Below, piece by piece: positions 52,343-60,058 of a stretch of 64,000 nucleotides of DNA. The position numbers and the translations under genes were made by a program. Source of the stretch: Sphingomonas sp. FARSPH (lineage in GTDB: Bacteria; Pseudomonadota; Alphaproteobacteria; Sphingomonadales; Sphingomonadaceae). Location of the stretch: NCBI RefSeq assembly GCF_003355005.1, contig NZ_CP029985.1:973501-1037500 (forward strand), written 5' to 3'. The notes beneath the pieces are model-generated. The model made no database searches. It saw only the letters and a program-made list of their open reading frames with translations, and was not told the DNA's origin. The first letter of the stretch is position 1. Every line of letters begins with the position of its first letter.

Positions 52343-53257
52343 TCAGCGGTGACGCTGGTGCCAGGTGATCGGCAGCATCCGCGGCGGCGGCCCGTGCGGC
52401 GAGATGTGCCGCTGCAGCCACAGCTGCTCAGCCTCGGACTCGTACTCCGCGATCTCGCACCACCAGACGCGGTGACGAGGGTCCCACCGATAGCCTCGTG
52501 CTTTGAGCAATCCGCGCCGGTCGAAGGCTGCGCCGGTCGCCTCGATACGGATCGAAGGTGTTTCAGCGTTGGCGAGCAGACGGCGCATCACCGTGTCGCC
52601 GTTCGGCAGCCGGTGCGCGAGCAAGTGGATGAGGCTCACGACGTCCGCCATCGCGCGATGGGCATCTGCGAAGCGGCCGATCTGCATCAGCAGGTGACCG
52701 AGCTTTCGGCCATCGAAGCCCGCTTCGACCCAGTCGAAATCGGAAGCCGAGCAGGCCCAGGCCTTGCCGGCGATTGCAGGCATCAAGTTCTCGATGAAGG
52801 CCGCGTCGAAGGCGCAGTTATGCGCGATCAGCACATCCGCTCGCGCCAGCCGCCGCTGGAGGATGTCGAGATCGATCGCCTTTCCGCGAACATCGTCATC
52901 CGTGATGCCGGTGAGGCGCGTGATGTGCGGAGGAAGGGCGATTCCGGGGTCGCGCAACGCCTCGCCAGCCGAGACGATGCCGACAATCTCGCCGACTGCA
53001 TCGACCTCCAGCATAACGAGCGCGAAGTCGATTACTTCGTCAGTCAGTGGATCGGTGCCAGTCGTCTCGACATCGACGACGCCGACCGTTCGGTTTAGCC
53101 CCTTTCGCCGGTCGGCAAGAGGAAACTCCTCGAGCGGCGACACGCGGTGCAGGATGCGGATGTCTGGATCGCCGGCGTGACAGATTGCACCAGCGTTGCC
53201 CTCTCCGTTGCGGATCGAGGTGAAAAAGCGCTGCGTGACGCTCTGGTATGAGAACAT
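52343..53257 (-). CDS. DnaQ-like 3'-5' exonuclease with altered 5' end
   Basis: The DEDDh exonuclease fold is clear: VGVVDVETTGTDPLTDEVIDFALV (ExoI), LIAHNCAFDAAFIEN (ExoII) and DAHRAMADVVSLIHLL (ExoIIIepsilon). A C-terminal domain GLLKARGYRWDPRHRVWWCEI resembles that of other sphingomonad DnaQ-type proteins. Relatives begin shortly before DIRILHRVSP, but no start codon is there: the frame runs on into antisense of the neighbouring CD-NTase gene, where ATG 53257 is the first possible start. So the native first codons were probably lost at a junction near 53180-53196. Confidence 0.75.
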   Translation of the reverse strand: MFSYQSVTQRFFTSIRNGEGNAGAICHAGDPDIRILHRVSPLEEFPLADRRKGLNRTVGVVDVETTGTDPLTDEVIDFALVMLEVDAVGEIVGIVSAGEALRDPGIALPPHITRLTGITDDDVRGKAIDLDILQRRLARADVLIAHNCAFDAAFIENLMPAIAGKAWACSASDFDWVEAGFDGRKLGHLLMQIGRFADAHRAMADVVSLIHLLAHRLPNGDTVMRRLLANAETPSIRIEATGAAFDRRGLLKARGYRWDPRHRVWWCEIAEYESEAEQLWLQRHISPHGPPPRMLPITWHQRHR

Positions 53258-54005
53258 GCATCTCGACGTGACGCCAGCCGTGCTGGTTGCCGGCCGGCAG
53301 GCGCGTACGATCGGCATCTTCGACGTGCATCCGGAACGTCCGGACCATGCGCTGGCCAATCCGGAGGGGTTCGCGCAGTGGTTCGACGGCATGGTCCGCC
53401 CCCGCGTGGTGATGGACATGCGGAAGGTCCACGCCTCGACGGTCCCCGTGCCGCAGCAGAAGCCGGCCGAGATGAAGACGACCCGTCTGCTCTCGGTGCA
53501 GCTCCTCAAGCGGTTCCGCGACATCCACTGCGACAGGCGTGATTATGATCGCATGCCCTCGGTCCTCCTTTCGAAGATCGCCGCAGAGGCGCCGCAGGGG
53601 CGCGGCCTGCTTGCTGACCTGCGATCGGTGGCCGCCTATATGGCGCCCATCGTAGCGCAGCCGCTGCACGTCGAAAACCCGGCATGCCGGGAGGACCTGC
53701 TGTCGGACCGCTGGCCCAAGAGGGCGGAATCGCAGCGGATGCTGTCCGAGGATCTGAACCATCTGGCGAGGAAGCTCGACGAGCTGCTCGAGGAGGGGAC
53801 GCAGGTGGCCAAGAAGCAGATCATCCGCGACCTGTTTGGCGAGAACGCCGCGGCGCAGGGCTATCACCGGGCGAGCGAACGCGCCGCGGCGAAGAGCCGG
53901 GAGGGGATGTTCGCCGTGGCGGCGGCCGGCGGGATGGGCACTGCGGCCTCGTCGGCCAAGCCCTCAATGGCGCCGAAGCATCGGTTCTTCGGCGACCCGG
54001 TGTGA
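53196..54005 (+). pseudogene. CBASS CD-NTase (SMODS-type nucleotidyltransferase), N-terminal part missing
   Basis: The 269-codon frame starts mid-domain: VKKRCVTLWYENMHLDVTPAVLV holds the third catalytic Asp (D24 of this frame), followed by LANPEGFAQWF and the helical C-terminal domain with QLLKRFRDIHCDR. These are CD-NTase features. The GS(x)3-GT nucleotide loop and DxD pair, normally 60-80 residues upstream, are absent; upstream in frame there is a TGA at 53178. The C-terminus ends HRFFGDPV. It cannot make a cyclic nucleotide as it stands. GTGA overlap with the E2-like gene identifies a short type II CBASS operon. Confidence 0.72.
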
Positions 54006-54673
54006 TCGCTGCGCCGGGACATCGGGAATGGACGCGTCCCGTCCATGCCGCTGGCATGGACGGGGTTACCTATACTGCCCGGTACGCGGAATTCGCGCTG
54101 GGTCTGGAGGATGAAGCGATCAAGCGCGATTTCCCGGGGTTCAGGCGCATGCCGAGCCTCCGCGGCACGGGCGTCTGGGTGGGCAAACTTCGCCCAATGG
54201 CGCAGACCTACGATATCCGCCTGGAGTTGAGTTTCGGATCGGCCGACGCCGATCTGGCCTTTCCGTGGCGGCCGGCATCGGTGCGGGTGCTGGGCGGCGC
54301 CGTGAGGCCGTCAGCCGGCGGTTTGCCAGTGCCCCACCTCTACGGGCCGTGGGACGATCCCAACGGTGCGCTCCTATGTCTCTACTATCCGCCGGACGAG
54401 ATCATGGTGCCTGGGCGACAGGCGGCCCCCAAGCTTCTGCCCTGGGCCTACGAATGGCTTTATTACTACGAGATGTGGCTCGTCACGGGCGAGTGGGCCG
54501 GGCCAGCGGCGCCCCACGGTCCTGGCGAGAGGGATAAGGTTGGCGCGGATGGTGGTGACCGCAGATCCGGTGTCGCACTTCGCGCCGTCGCTGGCCCACT
54601 AATGCGAAGCATGACATACATGATCAATTGCAGGCACCCCGTCGGCTTGCTCCAGCCTGCGATCGCCGCCTAA
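54002..54673 (+). CDS. E2-like conjugating enzyme of short type II CBASS (Cap2-like)
   Basis: 223 residues from GTG 54002. VWVGKLRPMAQTYDIRLELSF, PWRPASVRVL, HLYGPWDDPNGALLCLYYPPDEI and LLPWAYEWLYYYEMWLVTGEWAGP form the prokaryotic E2 fold; C126 in the LCLYYP segment is the presumed catalytic cysteine. In short type II CBASS an E2-only protein attaches or primes the CD-NTase through its C-terminus. The gene appears intact and is coupled to the truncated CD-NTase by GTGA overlap. No E1 or JAB (Cap3) gene and no recognisable effector is adjacent. The frame is open further upstream, but this start fits the overlap. Confidence 0.75.
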   Translation: MIAAPGHREWTRPVHAAGMDGVTYTARYAEFALGLEDEAIKRDFPGFRRMPSLRGTGVWVGKLRPMAQTYDIRLELSFGSADADLAFPWRPASVRVLGGAVRPSAGGLPVPHLYGPWDDPNGALLCLYYPPDEIMVPGRQAAPKLLPWAYEWLYYYEMWLVTGEWAGPAAPHGPGERDKVGADGGDRRSGVALRAVAGPLMRSMTYMINCRHPVGLLQPAIAA

Positions 54674-54757
54674 CCCCTAATGAGAGCGCCTTCAGACCGC
54701 CTTACAATCGCTCCCACGGGGCCAGCGCAACAGCGCCGCACAAGCCGCGTTTATTAG

Positions 54758-54786
54758 TTGAAAAGTAGGATTCCCGCGCCTATCTA
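54758..54786 (+). promoter_or_regulatory. sigma-70-like promoter for the small RNA
   Basis: TTGAAA at 54758-54763 and TATCTA at 54781-54786 are separated by 17 bases. Transcription would begin near 54793, just before the hairpin at 54799. Confidence 0.5.
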
Positions 54787-54792
54787 ACGATC

Positions 54793-54848
54793 AATCGAAC
54801 CCGCCAGGCCTCTGTCCGCAAGGATATGCACACTTGGCGGGTCTTTTG
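54793..54848 (+). ncRNA. candidate small structured RNA upstream of the Abi gene (abiF-RNA-like)
   Basis: ACCCGCCA (54799-54806) pairs with TGGCGGGT (54835-54842). Inside, TCC-GCAA-GGA (54815-54824) forms a short stem with a GNRA tetraloop. The structure is followed by CTTTT, so it can end transcription. A promoter-like pair lies just upstream. The next gene is an Abi_2 (AbiD/AbiF) gene starting at 54880, and a conserved abiF RNA motif is known beside such genes. Both position and shape fit an RNA partner of the Abi protein, but I cannot run the covariance model. Confidence 0.5.
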
Positions 54849-54879
54849 ATTCTGGGCCTATTTCCATTAGGCTGGTGGC

Positions 54880-55787
54880 GTGACACGCACCTTCGGTAAG
54901 CCCGCCCTCACCATCGCTCAGCAGCTCGCCCATCTCCAGACGGAGGGGATGGCAGTGGCCGATCCCGCACGCGCCGAGCATTGGCTGCGTCACGTCAGCT
55001 ATTATCGGCTCAGCGCCTACTGGTTACCGTTCGAGCATCCTAAAGGCCATGGGGGGCCTCGCTTCCTACCCGGCACGACATTCGAGACGATCAGCGCGCT
55101 CTACGAATTTGACCGTCACCTCCGGCTGCATCTCCTCAGCGCGATCGAACGCATCGAAGTCGCCATCCGGGGAGCTGGGCCTACGCGCTCGCCCATCACG
55201 GTGGGCCACACGGCTACCTCAACGCGGCTTTCTACAGCGACCGCCGCCAATTCCACGAAAACCTCTCGCGCCTCGCGCGCGAGGTTGGGACCTCGCCCGA
55301 AACCTATATCGCCCACTACCGCGACACCTATGACGATCCCGCGATGCCGCCGGTTTGGATGGTGGCGGAGATGATGTCGTTCGGCCAGCTCTCGCGCTGG
55401 TATTCGTCCCTAGACGATCGTGCACTCCGTAACGCCATCGCAAAGCCCCTCGGACTTCCCGAAACTGTGCTCGTGCCGCTGCTGAAGCACCTGTCGACAG
55501 TGCGCAACAGTTGCGCGCATCACGGGCGGCTCTGGAACCGCGGCTTCCTGCTTCGGATGAAGGTGCCGCAGAAGCCCACCGATCTTGTCGCCACCTTGGA
55601 GCCCCCGACGCAGGGACCCGCTCGCCTCTACAACTCGCTGGTCCTGATCCGGCATCTGCTCAAACAGGTCGATCCGCAGTCCCAGTGGATGGTCGAATTG
55701 AAGCAGCTCCTGGCGACGCATCCGACCGGGGATCTCGCTGCGATGGGTTTCCCGAATGGATGGGGCGGACGACCTCTGTGGCTATGA
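54880..55787 (+). pseudogene. Abi_2 (AbiD/AbiF) abortive-infection gene with one-base frameshift
   Basis: From GTG 54880 the frame reads KPALTIAQQLAHLQTEGM...HVSYYRLSAYWLPFE...TFETISALYEFDRHLRLHLLSAIERIEVAIR, the Abi_2 N-terminal half. Near 55172-55180 (a GGGG run) the frame is lost, and the rest continues one frame earlier as WAYALAHHGGPHGYLNAAFYSDRRQFHENL...HLSTVRNSCAHHGRLWNRGF with the RxxxxH-type HEPN motif (RNSCAHH). A single missing base explains this. It may be a true mutation, a phase-variable tract or a sequencing error. Repaired length would be about 302 residues. Confidence 0.82.
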
Positions 55788-58734
55788 GCCGTGGGCGCAT
55801 AGTGAGCCTTGAATTGCGCCCATAACTGTAGCACACGCTGTTTCGGACGTTCGGAAAACCGCGGATTTCCGGGATTTTGGGCGCATCTAAAATGTGGAGC
55901 AGATTCCCTTCAGGCGCTCCACATCGACTAATCGCCATATCCACCTCCTGTCCACGAAGCCATGGCGGAACAGGAGACCGAACGGGGGGCGGTGTAGCCC
56001 TTGCACGAGTTTCGGCCCGCGACGTTTCTGTCGATGCTGGATCCCACCCGACGGAGCTCCGAAGTCCGGAACCAAGATGCGGCGTGACGGAGTGCAGATA
56101 GAGATGGAAATCGTCGTCTCGCGACCAGCGCGCAAGCGCCGGGGTCAGATCAGCATACGGGCCGCGCGCCACGAGTTGCTGGCCCTCCCAAGCAAGATGG
56201 TCGAGAGCGCCCAGGATGCGCCTTTCCTGATCGTCGGCGATAAGCCGCAATGCCTGCTGGACCTCTAAGCCGGCTAACCAATCCCGATCCTGGCCGAGGT
56301 TTGCGAGCGCCGTATCCCCGATCGCGAGCGGTCCCGTGGTCGGCACACGCACCCAGGCATCAAGATCGGCCATGCGCCGAAGGGTATCATCCCGCTGCGC
56401 CGCATGCCTGCTCGCGCCGGCGGGCACCGGTTCCCGATCGTGTTCTCCCAGGATTTGAGCCGCGCCCTCGACAGGTCGAACAGGGGCAGATGTTGTATCC
56501 GGGATGCGCGGTCCGTTACCGGCGACAGGCGGAGACGCGCGCTCCTGGTCGGCGCGACGGTCAGAATGGTAGCGCACCTGAAGCGCCTGCAGCAGTTGCG
56601 GATCGCTGCCCAGCGACTCGAGCAGGGAACGTTGCTCGCCGATGAAGGCACTCCAGTCGCTCATCACCCTATTATCTGAAATGCGATAGGGTCTGGACCG
56701 CGCCGTCCGGATGAGCCTGCAAGCTTCGGCGACTTCTGCATCGCGGCGGCGCCGGGCGATCAAGGCTGCCTCCTGCCGGCGGCGATCCTCGTCCTGCTGC
56801 CGACGCTCGGCTTCCCGGCGAATGCGCTCACGCGCGTATTCCGCATCACGCTCGGCTCGATGGCTGTCTAGCGCCGCAAGCATTCCGGCGACGTTGTCGA
56901 TCCGCTGCCGACGCTCCATCGCCGATCGACGCGCAGCATCGATACCGGCCGCGAACCGTGCCGCAACCAAAGCGGCGCGGTTCGCCTTAGAACGCTTCGG
57001 CGCTAGCGCAACAGCCGGCGTTCTGCCGATCATCCTAGCCCAGATGTGGGAGCTGGTATCGCCGAGGCTGATGGCCACCGCCGCGCTGATGGCCGGCTCT
57101 CGCCCGCGTTCGTCGGCAATGGCAAGCGCGGCAGCCGTTCGCACAAGATCGGCGGTCGCCGTAATCGGCTGGGCACGACGCGACGAAATGCGTCCCTTGA
57201 TCGCCGCAAATATTGACGATCTCGCCATCAGCCTGACTGCGACCGCGGCCCGGCGTTCGACGTCGGCGCGCTTGGCTGCCTCGCCGATCCTGACGAACAG
57301 ATCTGCCGCCTTTCGGCGCACCGGAATGGTCGACAAAATCGCCCTTGCAGTCGTCAGCTTCGGCTTCACGGCGGCGATGGCGTCTGCCCGCCTCCGGACG
57401 GCAATTACCTTCGATACGCGACCCGCACTCGCTATCATATGCGCACGCAAGGCGATCGCGGGTCCGACAGAAGCGACGTGGTCGAGAATGCTCTTGGTCA
57501 TCGCCATGTGGCGGACGATGCGAGCGCGCGTCGCGTCCAGCGCGATCCGGCGGCGCAGCAGGTCGGAATGTCGCGATGTCGCGGCCAGGCGACGCTCGAC
57601 CTGGCGGCACGCCTCTGCGGCTTCGTTGCTTTCGATCCGGGCATTGTTGCGTTCGATGACGCCAACATTTTCGCCGCGCTCGTGCGCCGCCATGGCGGCC
57701 GGCCCGACATGTTCGAGCCGCTCGGCATCTATGCCGCGTTCTTCATAGGTTTGATGCGTGAACCGGACGCGCTTGCCGGCCTTTGCGCAGACAATGTTCA
57801 TGTGCGCGGCGGCAAGCGCCCGCATCAGCTTAAGCCCCACCGGATCGGTCAGCCCGTTGACCTTCTCCTGCGCGATCAGCCATTCGCCGGACGCCGTCCG
57901 TTCGCATGGCCGCGTCGAAAAACAGATGTGCGCGTGATAGTTGCGCTGGTCGCCCTTGACGTCCGGCTCGTGGATGGCCGCGACATAGGGCAGACCGAGC
58001 CTGCCGAAGGTGCGCTCGCAGAAAGCGGTGACCATCTCGCGGCGCTGCTTGGCATCTAGCCCGTGTGGCAGGTTCCAGATGATGCGATATTGGACCTTGG
58101 CGTTGGCGCGATAGCCTTCCTCGACCGCTTCGAGCGCGCGCCACGCGTCGGCGATCTCGTCGGCGCTGACGCCCATGTTGGAAATCGGCACGGTGATGAC
58201 GGTGAGATCGGAGCTGACACCTTCCAGCGCTTCCTCGCGCAGGATGTAGAGGACATGATCGGCGGCAAGGCCAGGCCGCCAGCCTTTCGACTTCAAGCCC
58301 TTGTAGCGCACGCGGAAGGTCAGCGCGATCCGGCCGCGGTCATCGACAATTGGTGCGATATATGCGCGCGTCTGGCGAACGCCGACGCTCGTCATTAGCG
58401 TTCGCGACGGCCTTGCCGACGCTTTCGACGAAGGACCATGCGCAACCGGCGCGCGTTCCGGGATGCGGATCCTCATCGATTGGCCCCAGGGACTAGAGGC
58501 GCCGCCCGCCGCCAGTTCCCTGTCAAGTTCGCGCTCCGCCTTGCGGTGCTCTCGCGCAGCCTGTGCGGCCTGGCGCTTGCGTAAAGCGGCGACGCGGCGG
58601 AACGCCGCCCCCTTTGCGCGCTCGGCCGCCATCAGCCGGCGCGCGGTGCGATTGGGCGCCATCAGCACCGCGAACACCCGGGCGTCGGCCTCCGCCCAGA
58701 TCCCACTTTCGCTCTCGAGCAGCATGCGCGTCAC
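55660..58734 (-). CDS. MobA/MobL-family relaxase
   Basis: 1024 residues from GTG 58734. The relaxase metal motif is in YVAAIHEPDVKGDQRNYHAHICFSTRP (H-x-D...N-x-H-x-H). Further N-terminal features of MobA/MobL precede it (YIAPIVDDRGRIALTFRVRYKGLK, VQYRIIWNLPHGL). The middle and C-terminal parts are long, Arg/Ala-rich helices, probably coiled coil. The protein nicks oriT and leads DNA transfer. The last 128 bases run antisense into the 3' end of the Abi gene, so the C-terminus may have been extended. Divergent from the accessory genes across a repeat-rich region. Confidence 0.88.
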   Translation of the reverse strand: MTRMLLESESGIWAEADARVFAVLMAPNRTARRLMAAERAKGAAFRRVAALRKRQAAQAAREHRKAERELDRELAAGGASSPWGQSMRIRIPERAPVAHGPSSKASARPSRTLMTSVGVRQTRAYIAPIVDDRGRIALTFRVRYKGLKSKGWRPGLAADHVLYILREEALEGVSSDLTVITVPISNMGVSADEIADAWRALEAVEEGYRANAKVQYRIIWNLPHGLDAKQRREMVTAFCERTFGRLGLPYVAAIHEPDVKGDQRNYHAHICFSTRPCERTASGEWLIAQEKVNGLTDPVGLKLMRALAAAHMNIVCAKAGKRVRFTHQTYEERGIDAERLEHVGPAAMAAHERGENVGVIERNNARIESNEAAEACRQVERRLAATSRHSDLLRRRIALDATRARIVRHMAMTKSILDHVASVGPAIALRAHMIASAGRVSKVIAVRRRADAIAAVKPKLTTARAILSTIPVRRKAADLFVRIGEAAKRADVERRAAVAVRLMARSSIFAAIKGRISSRRAQPITATADLVRTAAALAIADERGREPAISAAVAISLGDTSSHIWARMIGRTPAVALAPKRSKANRAALVAARFAAGIDAARRSAMERRQRIDNVAGMLAALDSHRAERDAEYARERIRREAERRQQDEDRRRQEAALIARRRRDAEVAEACRLIRTARSRPYRISDNRVMSDWSAFIGEQRSLLESLGSDPQLLQALQVRYHSDRRADQERASPPVAGNGPRIPDTTSAPVRPVEGAAQILGEHDREPVPAGASRHAAQRDDTLRRMADLDAWVRVPTTGPLAIGDTALANLGQDRDWLAGLEVQQALRLIADDQERRILGALDHLAWEGQQLVARGPYADLTPALARWSRDDDFHLYLHSVTPHLGSGLRSSVGWDPASTETSRAETRARATPPPVRSPVPPWLRGQEVDMAISRCGAPEGNLLHILDAPKIPEIRGFPNVRNSVCYSYGRNSRLTMRPRLIATEVVRPIHSGNPSQRDPRSDASPGAASIRPSTGTADRPV

Positions 58735-58752
58735 CTATTCTGGCGGGAGAAG

Positions 58753-58996
58753 GGGGTGGGGATCGAAGAAGCGATGAGCGCCGTTGACCGGGGTCAACGT
58801 TTCTTTCGCATCCCCACCCCAACCTTCCTCCTGCCTGTCCCATTCCTGACGCGAGAATAGGCCCGCCCACGCACCCGACATGGCGAGGGTCACTGCAGTC
58901 CGTGTCGATCCGATCTCCGTGAAACGCGAGTGACCCTCCCCGCGATAGGAATGCGGCGAGTCGATACGCCGATCTTCGTAACGAGACGGAGATCGG
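58753..58996. other. candidate oriT: repeat-rich region beside the relaxase
   Basis: Three inverted repeats lie in 244 bases. (a) GGGGTGGGGAT (58753-58763) with ATCCCCACCCC (58810-58820), enclosing CGTTGACC-GG-GGTCAACG (58782-58799). (b) GAGGGTCACT (58885-58894) with AGTGACCCTC (58929-58938). (c) CCGATCTCCGT (58910-58920) with ACGGAGATCGG (58986-58996), interleaved with (b). oriT sites usually sit just upstream of the relaxase and carry such repeats. The region also must hold two divergent promoters, so some repeats may be operators. Confidence 0.55.
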
Positions 58997-58998
58997 AC

Positions 58999-59730
58999 AT
59001 GGACTATTACGATCGTGAGGAAGACCGCCGCCGCCGCGAGCTGCGCAAGGCGGAGATCAAGGAAGCAGAGATGGCGGCGAAGCTCGCCGAGCTGCGCCGT
59101 CAGGCGCGCAGCGCGCGCAGTCGACTGCTGAGCACGACGCGCCATGACACCTGGCACGCCCACCGTCTCGCCGCGCAGGATCGCCAGGCGGGATATGACG
59201 GCGAGATGTCGGAGGCGCGCCATTATGTGCGTGCGTTGCCGGCGAGGGACTATGTCGCTGCGATCGCGCCTTTCGCCAAGACCATGCCGGACGCGCCGGT
59301 CGTCGAAGTGGAGGTGGCGGCGGTTCGCGCCAATCTCGACAACTGGACCGAGAAGGGCAAGGTGCTGCTCTACGAGCGCGCGCGCGTCGCCTACGAAGCG
59401 GAATGCCGCTCATTCGAGACTTGGGCGGCCGATCACCCCGGCGAAAAAGGCTGGCGCGATCGTCCGGCGACGCGGCCGCAGTGGATGCTGATCCGCCGCA
59501 CGGTGGAGACGCTTCAACTCAACGACATGCCGAGCCGGTTGAGCTGCGGCGAGGCCTATGACTGGCTGCAGTCGCACGGCGCCAACGTCCGGTTTCATCC
59601 GCCGCGCGACGACGAGCCGGCATCGCCAGCGGCGCCGGTTTCATCGACGGCACCCGTGCCGACATCCGAACCGCCGGCCAGCGATACCGGCATGACGAAC
59701 GATAGCGCCACGGCGGGAGACGCGTCGTGA
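58999..59730 (+). CDS. mobilisation-region protein of unknown function
   Basis: 243 residues from ATG 58999 with GGAGATC upstream. The N-terminus (MDYYDREEDRRRRELRKAEIKEAEMAAKLAELRRQARSARSRLL) is a highly charged helix, probably coiled coil. The middle is mixed, ending with SRLSCGEAYDWLQSHGANVRF and an Ala/Pro/Ser-rich tail. No known domain recognised. Divergent from the relaxase and coupled by a GTGA overlap to the next gene. A DNA-processing accessory role is possible from position only. Confidence 0.7.
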   Translation: MDYYDREEDRRRRELRKAEIKEAEMAAKLAELRRQARSARSRLLSTTRHDTWHAHRLAAQDRQAGYDGEMSEARHYVRALPARDYVAAIAPFAKTMPDAPVVEVEVAAVRANLDNWTEKGKVLLYERARVAYEAECRSFETWAADHPGEKGWRDRPATRPQWMLIRRTVETLQLNDMPSRLSCGEAYDWLQSHGANVRFHPPRDDEPASPAAPVSSTAPVPTSEPPASDTGMTNDSATAGDAS

Positions 59731-60026
59731 CCGGGCCGGGCAGGACGGTGCGGATCGGCAGTACCGATCTGCACTTTTCCGATATGGCGGCGCTGGAGGG
59801 GCGCATCGACGAGGAAAAGCGGACCCTGCTCGCCATCGAGCAGTGTCCGCTCCGGCACCACCCGCGCGACACGGCGGCGTGGCGAAAGATCGAGCATCAC
59901 GCCGCCATCATGCGCGATCTGCTGTTTGCGCTCGAGGACTGGGTCAAGGCCGATGAGGCCGCACTCGACAGCGAGATCGAGGAAGCGCGCGCAGCGATTC
60001 GCGCGCTCGGTGACAATCTCCTATAA
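59727..60026 (+). CDS. small protein of unknown function
   Basis: 99 residues from GTG 59727. Two predicted helices (AALEGRIDEEKRTLLAIEQCPL and IEHHAAIMRDLLFALEDWVKADEAALDSEIEEARAAIRAL) give a helical-hairpin look. No cysteine pairs or DNA-binding motif. Overlaps the stop of the preceding gene by four bases and lies 32 bases before a large unknown gene, so it is part of the same operon. Confidence 0.65.
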   Translation: MTGPGRTVRIGSTDLHFSDMAALEGRIDEEKRTLLAIEQCPLRHHPRDTAAWRKIEHHAAIMRDLLFALEDWVKADEAALDSEIEEARAAIRALGDNLL

Positions 60027-60058
60027 GCTGGAATGTTTTGCTCAGGACGGATGAAGAG

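Noticed and set aside
53684..54001. Upstream extension of the E2-like frame
   Set aside because: It overlaps the CD-NTase coding region out of frame; the GTGA overlap at 54002 gives the natural start.
52343..54673. Exonuclease as a CBASS effector of a novel system
   Set aside because: It is divergent, DnaQ-like in all motifs, and both genes are truncated at their junction, which points to rearrangement rather than a designed pair.
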